Assembly (NCBI GenBank): GCA_036785665.1
Contig: JAXIVJ010000624.1
Span: forward strand, 129,001 to 193,000
Length of the DNA stretch: 64,000 nucleotides
DNA from: Chirona hameri
Lineage: Eukaryota; Arthropoda; Thecostraca; Balanomorpha; Balanidae
Direction: 5' to 3'
Positions 1 to 11,844 of this stretch are shown here, piece after piece. Each line of letters opens with the position of its first letter. Position 1 is the stretch's first letter. Both the position numbers and the translations under genes were made by a program. The notes under the pieces were generated by a model. That model was given only the letters and a program-made list of their open reading frames with translations, was not told the origin of the DNA and made no database searches.

Positions 1-1260
1 CGCTGTTGCGCTGCCTGTTACGTGAGATAGACGGAGAACGACACACGCTGTTACGCTGCCTGTTACGTGAGATGTACGGAGAACAACACACGCTGTTACG
101 CTGCCTGTTACGTGAGATATACGGAGAACGACACACGCTGTTACGCTGCCTGTTACGTGAGCTATACGGAGAACGACACACGCTGTTACGCTGCCTGTTA
201 CGTGAGATATACGGAGAACAACACACGCTGTTACGCTGCCTGTTACGTGAGATATACGGAGAACAACACACGCTGTTACGCTGCCTGTTACGTGAGATAG
301 ACGGAGAACGACACACGCTGTTGCGCTGCCTGTTACGTGAGATGGACGGAGAACGACACACGCTGTTACGCTGCCTGTTACGTGAGATAGACGGAGAACA
401 ACACACGCTGTTACGCTGCCTGTTACGTGAGATAGACGGAGAGCAACACACGCTGTTACGCTGCCTGTTACGTGAGATAGACGGAGAACAACACACGCAG
501 TTACGCTGCCTGTTACGTGAGATACACGGAGAGCATCCCACGCTGTTACGCCGCCTGTTACGTGAGATAGACGGAGAACGACACACGCTGTTACGCTGCC
601 TGTTACGTGAGATATACGGAGAACAACACACGCTGTTACGCTGCCTGTTACGTGAGATAGACGGAGAACAACACACGCTGTTACGCTGCCTGTTACGTGA
701 GATAGACGGAGAACAACACACGCTGTTACGCTGTCTGTTACGTGAGATATACGGAGAGCATCCCACGCTGTTACGCTGCCTGTTACGTGAGATAGACGGA
801 GAACAACACACGCTGTTACGCTGCCTGTTACGTGAGATAGACGGAGAACAACACACGCTGTTACGCTGCCTGTTACGTGAGATAGACGGAGAGCATCCCA
901 CGCTGTTACGCTGCCTGTTACGTGAGATAGACGGAGAACAACACACGCTGTTACGCTGCCTGTTACGTGAGATAGACGGAGAACGACACACGCTGTTGCG
1001 CTGCCTGTTACGTGAGATAGACGGAGAACAACACACACTGTTACGCTGCCTGTTACGTGGAATAGACGGAGAACGACACACGCTGTTACGCTGCCTGTTA
1101 CTTGAGATAGACGGAGAACAACACACGCTGTTACGCTGCCTGTTACGTGGGATAGACGGAGAACGACACACGCTGTTACGCTGCCTGTTACATGGGATAG
1201 ACGGAGAACACCACACGCTGTTACGCTGCCTGTTACGTGAGATATACGGAGAACAACACA
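1..1260. repeat. P block, copy cut by the window start
   Basis: Twenty-eight 45-bp units ending at the 41-bp unit at 1261. The P block is recognised by ordered private variants: GTGAGCTATAC near 150, GCAGTTACG near 497 (T5 to A), a CACGGAGAGCATCCC unit near 525-540, two GTGGRATAGAC units and a GAACACCACAC unit just before the marker. The same order precedes nearly every cassette in the window. It matches 5255-6514 at an offset of 5,254 bp with no difference noticed. Confidence 0.9.
361..405. repeat. Reference 45-bp unit
   Basis: This copy carries the commonest base at nearly every position and serves as the reference for unit numbering. It has 23 G+C of 45 and four CpGs (positions 1, 9, 21 and 32). 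The T30 form is seen at 181-225. The third main form, at 856-900, carries the linked changes G38, T41 and C43 (tail GCATCCCA). A fifth CpG appears when position 40 is G. An internal direct repeat, CTGTTACG at 3-10 and 15-22 with a 12-bp offset, suggests the unit grew from a shorter precursor. Confidence 0.95.
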
Positions 1261-2104
1261 CGCTGTTACGCTGCTGCGTGAGATATACGGAGAACAACAC
1301 ACGCTGTTACGCTGCCTGTTACGTGAGATAGACGGAGAACGACACACGCTGTTGCGCTGTCTGTTACGTGAGATATACGGAGAACAACACACGCTGTTAC
1401 GCTGCCTGTTACGTGAGATATACGGAGAACGACACACGCTGTTACGCTGCCTGTTACGTGAGATATACGGAGAACAACACACGCTGTTACGCTGCCTGTT
1501 ACGTGAGATAGACGGAGAACAACACACGCTGTTACGCTGCCTGTTACGTGAGATATACGGAGAACGACACACGCTGTTACGCCGCCTGTTACGTGAGATA
1601 TACGGAGAACAACACACGCTGTTACGCTGCCTGTTACGTGAGATATACGGAGAACAACACACGCTGTTATGCTGCCTGTTACGTGAGATATACGGAGAAC
1701 AACACACGCTGTTACGCTGCCTGTTACGTGAGATATACGGAGAACAACACACGCTGTTACGCTGCCTGTTACGTGAGATATACGGAGAACACACGCTGTT
1801 ACGCTGCCTGTTACGTGAGATAGACGGAGAGCATCCCACGCTGTTACGCTGCCTGTTACGTGAGATATACGGAGAACAACACACGCTGTTACGCTGCCTG
1901 TTACGTGAGATATACGGAGAACGACACACGCTGTTACGCTGCCTGTTACGTGAGATATACGGAGAACAACACACGCTGTTACGCTGCCTGTTACGTGAGA
2001 TAGACGGAGAACGACACACGCTGTTGCGCTGCCTGTTACTTGAGATATACGGAGAACGACACACGCTGTTACGCTGTTGCGTGAGATAGACGGAAAGCAT
2101 CCCA
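1261..2104. repeat. Marker segment with two 41-bp units and one 42-bp unit
   Basis: It starts with a 41-bp unit (1261-1301; CTGCTGCGTGAG replaces CTGCCTGTTACGTGAG) and ends with another (2064-2104; CTGTTGCGTGAG, followed by GACGGAAAGCATCCC). A 42-bp unit lies at 1752-1793, where one ACA is lost from AACAACACA. The first six or so units after 1261 match the start of the later cassettes, then the order diverges. The whole segment recurs at 6515-7358. The CTGTTGCG form at 2064 is the simplest product of a 4-bp deletion and may be the ancestral marker. Confidence 0.9.
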
Positions 2105-5100
2105 CGCTGTTGCGCTGCCTGTTACGCGAGATAGACGGAGAACAACACACGCTGTTACGCTGCCTGTTACGTGAGATATACGGAGAACAACACACGCTGT
2201 TACGCTGCCTGTTACGTGAGATATACGGAGAACGACACACGCTGTTACGCTGCCTGTTACGTGAGACAGACGGAGAGCAACACACGCTGTTACGCTGCCT
2301 GTTACGTGAGATAAACGGAGAGTAGCCCACGCTGTTACGCTGCCTGTTACGTGATATATACGGAGAACAACACACGCTGTTACGCTGCCTGTTACGTGAG
2401 ATATACGGAGAACGACACACGCTGTTACGCCGCCTGTTACTTGAGATATACGAAGAACAACACACGCTGTTACGCTGCCTGTTACGTGAGATATACGGAG
2501 AACGACACACGCTGTTACGCCGCCTGTTACGTGAGATATACGGAGAACAACACACGCTGTTACGCTGCCTGTTACGTGAGATAGATGGAGAACAACACAC
2601 GCTGTTACGCTGCCTGTTACGTGAGATAGACGGAGAACGACACACGCTGTTACGCTGCCTGCTACGTGAGATAGACGGAGAGCATCCCACGCTGTTGCGC
2701 TGCCTGTTACGTGAGATAGACGGAGAGCATGCCACGCTGTTACGCTGCCTGTTACGTGAGATAGACGGAGAACAACACACGCTGTTACGCTGCCTGTTAC
2801 GTGGGATAGACGGAGAACAACACACGCTGTTACGCTGCCTGTTACGTGAGATATACGGAGAACGACACACGCTGTTGCGCTGCCTGTTACGTGAGATATA
2901 CGGAGAGCAACACACGCTGTTACGCTGCCTGTTACGTGAGATAGACGGAGAACAACACACGCTGTTACGCTGCCTGTTACATGAGATATACGGAGAACAA
3001 CACACGCTGTTACGCTGCCTGTTACGTGAGATAGACGGAGAACAACACACGCTGTTACGCTGCCTGTTACGTGAGATAGACGGAGAACAACACACGCTGT
3101 TACGCTGCCTGCTACGTGAGATATACGGAGAACGACAAACGCTGTTACGCTGCCTGTTACTTGATATATACGGAGAACGACACACGCTGTTACGCCGCCT
3201 GTTACGTGAGATATACGGAGAGCATCCCACGCTGTTACGCTGCCTGTTACGTGAGATAGACGGAGAACAACACACGCTGTAACGCTGCCTGTTACGTGAG
3301 ATATACGGAGAACAACACACGCTGTTACGCTGCCTGTTACGTGAGATATACGGAGAACAACACACGCTGTTACGCTGCCTGTTACGTGAGATAGACGGAG
3401 AACAAAACACGCTGTTACGCTGCCTGTTACGTGAGATATACGGAGAACAACACACGCTGTTACGCTGTCTGTTACGTGAGATAGACGGAGAACAACACAC
3501 GCTGTTACGCTGCCTGTTACGTGAGATATACGGAGAATAACACACGCTGTTACGCTGTCTGTTACGTGAGATATACGGAGAACGACACACGCTGTTACGC
3601 TGCCCGTTACGTGAGATATACGGAGAACAACACACGCTGTTACGCTGCCTGTTACGTGAGATAGACGGAGAGCATCCCACGCTGTTACGCTGCCTGTTAC
3701 GTGAGATAGACGGAGAACAACACACGCTGTTACGCTGCCTGTTACGTGAGATATACGGAGAACGACACACGCTGTTACGCTGCCTGTTACGTGAGATATA
3801 CGGAGAACGACACACGCTGTTACGCTGCTTGTTACGTGAGATAGACGGAGAGCATCCCACGCTGTTACGCTGCCTGTTACGTGAGATAGACGGAGAACAA
3901 CACACGCTGTTACGCTGTCTGTTACGTGAGATATACGGAGAGCATCTTACGCTGTTACGCTGCCTGTTACGTGAGATAGATGGAGAACAACACACGCTGT
4001 TACGCTGCCTGTTACGTGAGATATACGGAGAACAACACACGCTGTTGCGCTGCCTGTTACGTGAGATATACGGAGAACAACATACGCTGTTACGCTGCCT
4101 GTTACGTGAGATAGACGGAGAACAACACACGCTATTACGCTGCCTGTTACGTGAGATATACGGAGAACGACACACGCTGTTACGCTGCCTGTTACGTGAG
4201 ATATACGGAGAACGACACACGCTGTTACGCTGCCTGTTACGTGAGATAGACGGAGAACAACACACGCTGTTACGCTGCCTGTTACGTGAGATATACGGAG
4301 AACGACAAACGCTGTTACGCTGCCTGTTACTTGATATATACGGAGAACGACACACGCTGTTACGCCGCCTGTTACGTGAGATATACGGAGAGCATCCCAC
4401 GCTGTTACGCTGCCTGTTACGTGAGATATACGGAGAACGACACACGCTGTTACGCTGCTTGTTACGTGAGATAGACGGAGAGCATCCCACGCTGTTACGC
4501 TGCCTGTTACGTGAGATATACGGAGAACGACACACGCTGTTACGCTGCCTGTTACTTGATATATACGGAGAACGACACACGCTGTTACGCCGCCTGTTAC
4601 GTGAGATATACAGAGAGCATCCCACGCTGTTACGCTGCCTGTTACGTGAGATAGACGGAGAACAACACACGCTGTTACGCTGCCTGTTACGTGAGATATA
4701 CGGAGAACAACACACGCTGTTACGCTGCCTGTTACGTGAGATATACGGAGAACAACACACGCTGTTACGCTGCCTGTTACGTGAGATAGACGGAGAACAA
4801 CACACGCTTTTACGCTGCCTGTTACGTGAGATATACGGAGAACAACACACGCTGTTACGCTGTCTGTTACGTGAGATAGACGGAGAACAACACACGCTGT
4901 TACGCTGCCTGTTACGTGAGATATACGGAGAACAACACACGCTGTTACGCTGTCTGTTACGTGAGATAGACGGAGAACGACACACGCTGTTACGCTGCCC
5001 GTTACGTGAGATATACGGAGAACAACACACGCTGTTACGCTGTCTGTTACGTGAGATAGACGGAGAACGACACACGCTGTTACGCTGCCCGTTACGTGAG

Positions 5101-5254
5101 ATATACGGAGAACAACACACGCTGTTACGCTGCCTGTTACGTGAGATATACGGAGAACGACACACGCTGTTACGCTGCCTGTTACGTGAGATAGACGGAG
5201 AACAACACACGCTGTTACGCTGCCTGCTACGTGAGATAGACGGAGAGCATCCCA
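2105..5254. repeat. T-type block, 70 units
   Basis: Seventy units of 45 bp with no net indel. The first unit carries TTACGCGAG (T23 to C), the constant neighbour of the GGAAAGCATCCC marker. From about 2269 the order matches the T blocks that follow cassettes: AAACGGAGAGTAGCCC near 2313-2328, GTGATATATAC near 2352, TACGAAGAAC near 2452, ATGAGATATAC near 2981 and TTGATATATAC near 3161. A stop-creating change (TGTAACG) lies at 3280 and GAATAAC near 3536-3542. The unit order from here to about 4.2 kb resembles 25.4-27.3 kb and 61.5-63.4 kb. Confidence 0.85.
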
Positions 5255-7522
5255 CGCTGTTGCGCTGCCTGTTACGTGAGATAGACGGAGAACGACACAC
5301 GCTGTTACGCTGCCTGTTACGTGAGATGTACGGAGAACAACACACGCTGTTACGCTGCCTGTTACGTGAGATATACGGAGAACGACACACGCTGTTACGC
5401 TGCCTGTTACGTGAGCTATACGGAGAACGACACACGCTGTTACGCTGCCTGTTACGTGAGATATACGGAGAACAACACACGCTGTTACGCTGCCTGTTAC
5501 GTGAGATATACGGAGAACAACACACGCTGTTACGCTGCCTGTTACGTGAGATAGACGGAGAACGACACACGCTGTTGCGCTGCCTGTTACGTGAGATGGA
5601 CGGAGAACGACACACGCTGTTACGCTGCCTGTTACGTGAGATAGACGGAGAACAACACACGCTGTTACGCTGCCTGTTACGTGAGATAGACGGAGAGCAA
5701 CACACGCTGTTACGCTGCCTGTTACGTGAGATAGACGGAGAACAACACACGCAGTTACGCTGCCTGTTACGTGAGATACACGGAGAGCATCCCACGCTGT
5801 TACGCCGCCTGTTACGTGAGATAGACGGAGAACGACACACGCTGTTACGCTGCCTGTTACGTGAGATATACGGAGAACAACACACGCTGTTACGCTGCCT
5901 GTTACGTGAGATAGACGGAGAACAACACACGCTGTTACGCTGCCTGTTACGTGAGATAGACGGAGAACAACACACGCTGTTACGCTGTCTGTTACGTGAG
6001 ATATACGGAGAGCATCCCACGCTGTTACGCTGCCTGTTACGTGAGATAGACGGAGAACAACACACGCTGTTACGCTGCCTGTTACGTGAGATAGACGGAG
6101 AACAACACACGCTGTTACGCTGCCTGTTACGTGAGATAGACGGAGAGCATCCCACGCTGTTACGCTGCCTGTTACGTGAGATAGACGGAGAACAACACAC
6201 GCTGTTACGCTGCCTGTTACGTGAGATAGACGGAGAACGACACACGCTGTTGCGCTGCCTGTTACGTGAGATAGACGGAGAACAACACACACTGTTACGC
6301 TGCCTGTTACGTGGAATAGACGGAGAACGACACACGCTGTTACGCTGCCTGTTACTTGAGATAGACGGAGAACAACACACGCTGTTACGCTGCCTGTTAC
6401 GTGGGATAGACGGAGAACGACACACGCTGTTACGCTGCCTGTTACATGGGATAGACGGAGAACACCACACGCTGTTACGCTGCCTGTTACGTGAGATATA
6501 CGGAGAACAACACACGCTGTTACGCTGCTGCGTGAGATATACGGAGAACAACACACGCTGTTACGCTGCCTGTTACGTGAGATAGACGGAGAACGACACA
6601 CGCTGTTGCGCTGTCTGTTACGTGAGATATACGGAGAACAACACACGCTGTTACGCTGCCTGTTACGTGAGATATACGGAGAACGACACACGCTGTTACG
6701 CTGCCTGTTACGTGAGATATACGGAGAACAACACACGCTGTTACGCTGCCTGTTACGTGAGATAGACGGAGAACAACACACGCTGTTACGCTGCCTGTTA
6801 CGTGAGATATACGGAGAACGACACACGCTGTTACGCCGCCTGTTACGTGAGATATACGGAGAACAACACACGCTGTTACGCTGCCTGTTACGTGAGATAT
6901 ACGGAGAACAACACACGCTGTTATGCTGCCTGTTACGTGAGATATACGGAGAACAACACACGCTGTTACGCTGCCTGTTACGTGAGATATACGGAGAACA
7001 ACACACGCTGTTACGCTGCCTGTTACGTGAGATATACGGAGAACACACGCTGTTACGCTGCCTGTTACGTGAGATAGACGGAGAGCATCCCACGCTGTTA
7101 CGCTGCCTGTTACGTGAGATATACGGAGAACAACACACGCTGTTACGCTGCCTGTTACGTGAGATATACGGAGAACGACACACGCTGTTACGCTGCCTGT
7201 TACGTGAGATATACGGAGAACAACACACGCTGTTACGCTGCCTGTTACGTGAGATAGACGGAGAACGACACACGCTGTTGCGCTGCCTGTTACTTGAGAT
7301 ATACGGAGAACGACACACGCTGTTACGCTGTTGCGTGAGATAGACGGAAAGCATCCCACGCTGTTGCGCTGCCTGTTACGCGAGATAGACGGAGAACAAC
7401 ACACGCTGTTACGCTGCCTGTTACGTGAGATATACGGAGAACAACACACGCTGTTACGCTGCCTGTTACGTGAGATATACGGAGAACGACACACGCTGTT
7501 ACGCTGCCTGTTACGTGAGACA
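5255..7522. repeat. Second copy of the 5,254-bp tandem duplication
   Basis: This stretch repeats 1-2268 at an exact offset of 5,254 bp. It includes the P block (5255-6514), 41-bp units at 6515 and 7318, and the 42-bp unit at 7006-7047. 5,254 bp equals 117 units less 11 bp, which is exactly the two 4-bp and one 3-bp deletions per copy. The match ends about 7522: the left copy continues with GAGAGCAAC and then AAACGGAGAGTAGCCC, while this copy continues with GAGAACAAC and then a GCATCCC unit. The left end of the duplication is outside the window. Confidence 0.9.
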
Positions 7523-8706
7523 GACGGAGAACAACACACGCTGTTACGCTGCCTGTTACGTGAGATAGACGGAGAGCATCCCACGCTGTTGCGCTGCCTG
7601 TTACGTGAGATAGACGGAGAACGACACACGCTGTTACGCTGCCTGTTACGTGAGATATACGGAGAACAACACACGCTGTTACGCTGCCTGTTACGTGAGA
7701 TATACGGAGAACGACACACGCTGTTACGCTGCCTGTTACGTGAGCTATACGGAGAACGACACACGCTGTTACGCTGCCTGTTACGTGAGATATACGGAGA
7801 ACAACACACGCTGTTACGCTGCCTGTTACGTGAGATATACGGAGAACAACACACGCTGTTACGCTGCCTGTTACGTGAGATAGACGGAGAACGACACACG
7901 CTGTTGCGCTGCCTGTTACGTGAGATAGACGGAGAACGACACACGCTGTTACGCTGCCTGTTACGTGAGATAGACGGAGAACAACACACGCTGTTACGCT
8001 GCCTGTTACGTGAGATAGACGGAGAGCAACACACGCTGTTACGCTGCCTGTTACGTGAGATAGACGGAGAACAACACACGCAGTTACGCTACCTGTTACG
8101 TGAGATACACGGAGAGCATCCCACGCTGTTACGCCGCCTGTTACGTGACAGACGGAGAAAAACACACGCTGTTACGCTGCCTGTTACGTGAGATATACGG
8201 AGAACAACACACGCTGTTACGCTGCCTGTTACGTGAGATAGACGGAGAACAACACACGCTGTTACGCTGCCTGTTACGTGAGATAGACGGAGAACAACAC
8301 ACGCTGTTACGCTGTCTGTTACGTGAGATATACGGAGAGCATCCCACGCTGTTACGCTGCCTGTTACGTGAGATAGACGGAGAACAACACACGCTGTTAC
8401 GCTGCCTGTTACGTGAGATAGACGGAGAACAACACACGCTGTTACGCTGCCTGTTACGTGAGATAGACGGAGAGCATCCCACGCTGTTACGCTGCCTGTT
8501 ACGTGAGATAGACGGAGAACAACACACGCTGTTACGCTGCCTGTTACGTGAGATAGACGGAGAACGACACACGCTGTTACTCTGCCTGTTACGTAAGATA
8601 GACGGAGAGCATCCCACGCTGTTACGCTGCCTGTTACGTGATATATACGGAGAACAACACACGCTGTTATGCTGCCTGTTACGTGGGATAGACGGAGAAC
8701 AACACA
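7523..8706. repeat. P-like block with a 43-bp unit
   Basis: It resembles a P block (GTGAGCTATAC near 7745, GCAGTTACG near 8089, CACGGAGAGCATCCC near 8107-8122) but has one rare indel. The unit at 8124-8166 is 43 bp, with GTGACAGACGG where GTGAGATAGACGG is usual. It ends with TTACTCTGCC and TTACGTAAGATAG near 8577-8600, variants that otherwise sit in the second half of cassettes. It therefore looks like a P block joined to a cassette end. Confidence 0.85.
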
Positions 8707-9054
8707 CGCTGTTACGCGGCTGTGTCAGATATACGGAGAACAACACACGCTGTTACGCTGCCTGTTACGTGAGATATACGGAGAACAACACACGCTGTTG
8801 CGCTGCCTGTTACGTGAGATATACGGAGAACAACACACGCTGTTACGCTGCCTGTTACGTGAGATAGACGGAGAACAACACACGCTGTTATGCTGCATGT
8901 TACGTGAGATAGACGGAGAACAAAACACGCTGTTACGCTGCTGCGTGAGATATACGGAGAACAACACACGCTGTTACGCTGCCTGTTACGTGAGATATAC
9001 GGAGAACAACACACGCTGTTACGCTGCTGCGTGAAATATATGGAGAACAACACA
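8707..9054. repeat. Partial cassette with the last three markers only
   Basis: Three 41-bp units at 8707 (CGGCTGTGTCAG), 8928 (CTGCTGCGTGAG) and 9014 (CTGCTGCGTGAAATATATGG) have the spacing (221 and 86 bp) of the last three markers of every complete cassette to the right. The first marker differs from the others of its class by T for C in CTGCGTC. The three upstream cassette markers are absent. Confidence 0.9.
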
Positions 9055-11844
9055 CGCTGTTACGCTGCCTGTTACGTGAGATATACGGAGAACAACACAC
9101 GCTGTTACGCTGCCTGTTACGTGAGATATACGGAGAACAACACACGCTGTTACGCTGCCTGTGACGTGAGATAGACGGAGAGCATCCCACGCTGTTACGC
9201 TGCCTGTTACGTGAGATATACGGAGAACAACACACGCTGTTACGCTGCCTGTCACGTGAGATAGACGGAGAGCATCCCACGCTGTTACGCTGCCTGTTAC
9301 GTGAGATAGACGGAGAACAACACACGCTGTTACGCTGCCTGTTACGTGAGATAGACGGAGAGCAACACACGCTGTTACGCTGCCTGTTACGTGAGATAAA
9401 CGGAGAGTAGCCCACGCTGTTACGCTGCCTGTTACGTGATATATACGGAGAACAACACACGCTGTTACGCTGCCTGTTACGTGAGATATACGGAGAACGA
9501 CACACGCTGTTACGCCGCCTGTTACTTGAGATATACGAAGAACAACACACGCTGTTACGCTGCCTGTTAAGTGAGATATACGGAGAACGACACACGCTGT
9601 TACGCCGCCTGTTACGTGAGATATACGGAGAACAACACACGCTGTTACGCTGCCTGTTACGTGAGATAGACGGAGAACAACACACGCTGTTACGCTGCCT
9701 GTTACGTGAGATAGACGGAGAACGACACACGCTGTTACGCTGCCTGTTACGTGAGATAGACGGAGAGCATCCCACGCTGTTGCGCTGCCTGTTACGTGAG
9801 ATAGACGGAGAGCATCCCACGCTGTTACGCTGCCTGTTACGTGAGATAGACGGAGAACAACACACGCTGTTACGCTGCCTGTTACGTGGGATAGACGGAG
9901 AACAACACACGCTGTTACGCTGCCTGTTACGTGAGATATACGGAGAACGACACACGCTGTTGCGCTGCCTGTTACGTGAGATATACGGAGAGCAACACAC
10001 GCTGTTACGCTGCCTGTTACGTGAGATAGACGGAGAACAACACACGCTGTTACGCTGCCTGTTACATGAGATATACGGAGAACAACACACGCTGTTACGC
10101 TGCCTGTTACGTGAGATAGACGGAGAACAACACACGCTGTTACGCTGCCTGTTACGTGAGATAGACGGAGAACAACACACGCTGTTACGCTGCCTGTTAC
10201 GTGAGATATACGGAGAACGACACACGCTGTTACGCTGCCTGTTACTTGATATATACGGAGAACGACACACGCTGTTACGCCGCCTGTTACGTGAGATATA
10301 CGGAGAGCATCCCACGCTGTTACGCTGCCTGTTACGTGAGATAGACGGAGAACAACACACGCTGTTACGCTGCCTGTTACGTGAGATATACGGAGAACAA
10401 CACACGCTGTTACGCTGCCTGTTACGTGAGATATACGGAGAACAACACACGCTGTTACGCTGCCTGTTACGTGAGATAGACGGAGAACAACACACGCTGT
10501 TACGCTGCCTGTTACGTGAGATATACGGAGAACAACACACGTTGTTACGCTGTCTGTTACGTGAGATAGACGGAGAACAACACACGCTGTTACGCTGCCT
10601 GTTACGTGAGATATACGGAGAAAAACACACGCTGTTACGCTGTCTGTTACGTGAGATAGACGGAGAACGACACACGCTGTTACGCTGCCCGTTACGTGAG
10701 ATATACGGAGAACAACACACGCTGTTACGCTGCCTGTTACGTGAGATAGACGGAGAGCATCCCACGCTGTTACGCTGCCTGTTACGTGAGATAGACGGAG
10801 AACAACACACGCTGTTACGCTGCCTGTTACGTGAGATATACGGAGAACAACACACGCTGTTACGCTGCCTGTTACGTGAGATAGACGGAGAACGACACAC
10901 GCTGTTGCGCTGCCTGTTACGTGAGATAGACGGAGAACGACACACGCTGTTACGCTGCCTGTTACGTGAGATAGACGGAGAACAACACACGCTGTTACGC
11001 TGCCTGTTACGTGAGATAGACGGAGAGCAACACACGCTGTTACGCTGCCTGTTACGTGAGATAGACGGAGAACAACACACGCAGTTACGCTGCCTGTTAC
11101 GTGAGATACACGGAGAGCATCCCACGCTGTTACGCCGCCTGTTACGTGAGATAGACGGAGAACGACACACGCTGTTACGCTGCCTGTTACGTGAGATATA
11201 CGGAGAACAACACACGCTGTTACGCTGCCTGTTACGTGAGATAGACGGAGAACAACACACGCTGTTACGCTGCCTGTTACGTGAGATAGACGGAGAACAA
11301 CACACGCTGTTACGCTGTCTGTTACGTGAGATATACGGAGAGCATCCCACGCTGTTACGCTGCCTGTTACGTGAGATAGACGGAGAACAACACACGCTGT
11401 TACGCTGCCTGTTACGTGAGATAGACGGAGAACAACACACGCTGTTACGCTGCCTGTTACGTGAGATAGACGGAGAGCATCCCACGCTGTTACGCTGCCT
11501 GTTACGTGAGATAGACGGAGAACAACACACGCTGTTACGCTGCCTGTTACGTGAGATAGACGGAGAACGACACACGCTGTTGCGCTGCCTGTTACGTGAG
11601 ATAGACGGAGAACAACACACACTGTTACGCTGCCTGTTACGTGGAATAGACGGAGAACGACACACGCTGTTACGCTGCCTGTTACTTGAGATAGACGGAG
11701 AACAACACACGCTGTTACGCTGCCTGTTACGTGGGATAGACGGAGAACGACACACGCTGTTACGCTGCCTGTTACATGGGATAGACGGAGAACACCACAC
11801 GCTGTTACGCTGCCTGTTACGTGAGATATACGGAGAACAACACA
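9055..11844. repeat. T block plus P block, 62 units
   Basis: The block starts with the usual post-cassette series: GTGACGTGAG at 9161-9170, GTCACGTGAG at 9251-9260 and AAACGGAGAGTAGCCC near 9405-9420. A P block without the GTGAGCTATAC unit follows and runs to the marker at 11845. The part from about 10.14 kb to 11.84 kb matches about 15.39-17.10 kb at an offset of 5,253 bp. The unit near 9568 has TTAAGTGAG in place of TTACGTGAG. Confidence 0.85.

Noticed and set aside
1261..1301. 41-bp units as hairpins or protein sites (CACGC and GCGTG inverted arms)
   Set aside because: The stem is only 5 bp with a 12-base loop, and normal units have a similar 4-bp version, so it is too weak to call a structure.
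1266..6554. Minus-strand open frame of 1,762 codons, the longest in the window
   Set aside because: It consists only of the 15-residue satellite period, changes from one repeat phrase to another at the 41-bp units, overlaps an equally open forward frame, and has no non-repeat start or end domain.
3829..6585. Forward open frame of 918 codons with period LLRCLLREIDGEQHT, a candidate repeat protein
   Set aside because: The same phrase occurs throughout the array and is cut by inherited stops and frameshifts in other HOR copies. Variant positions are mostly amino-acid changing, so there is no sign of protein-level constraint.
8124..8166. Start of a distinct insertion at the GTGACAGACGG unit
   Set aside because: It is a 2-bp loss within an otherwise normal unit. 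The array continues in phase on both sides with no foreign sequence.
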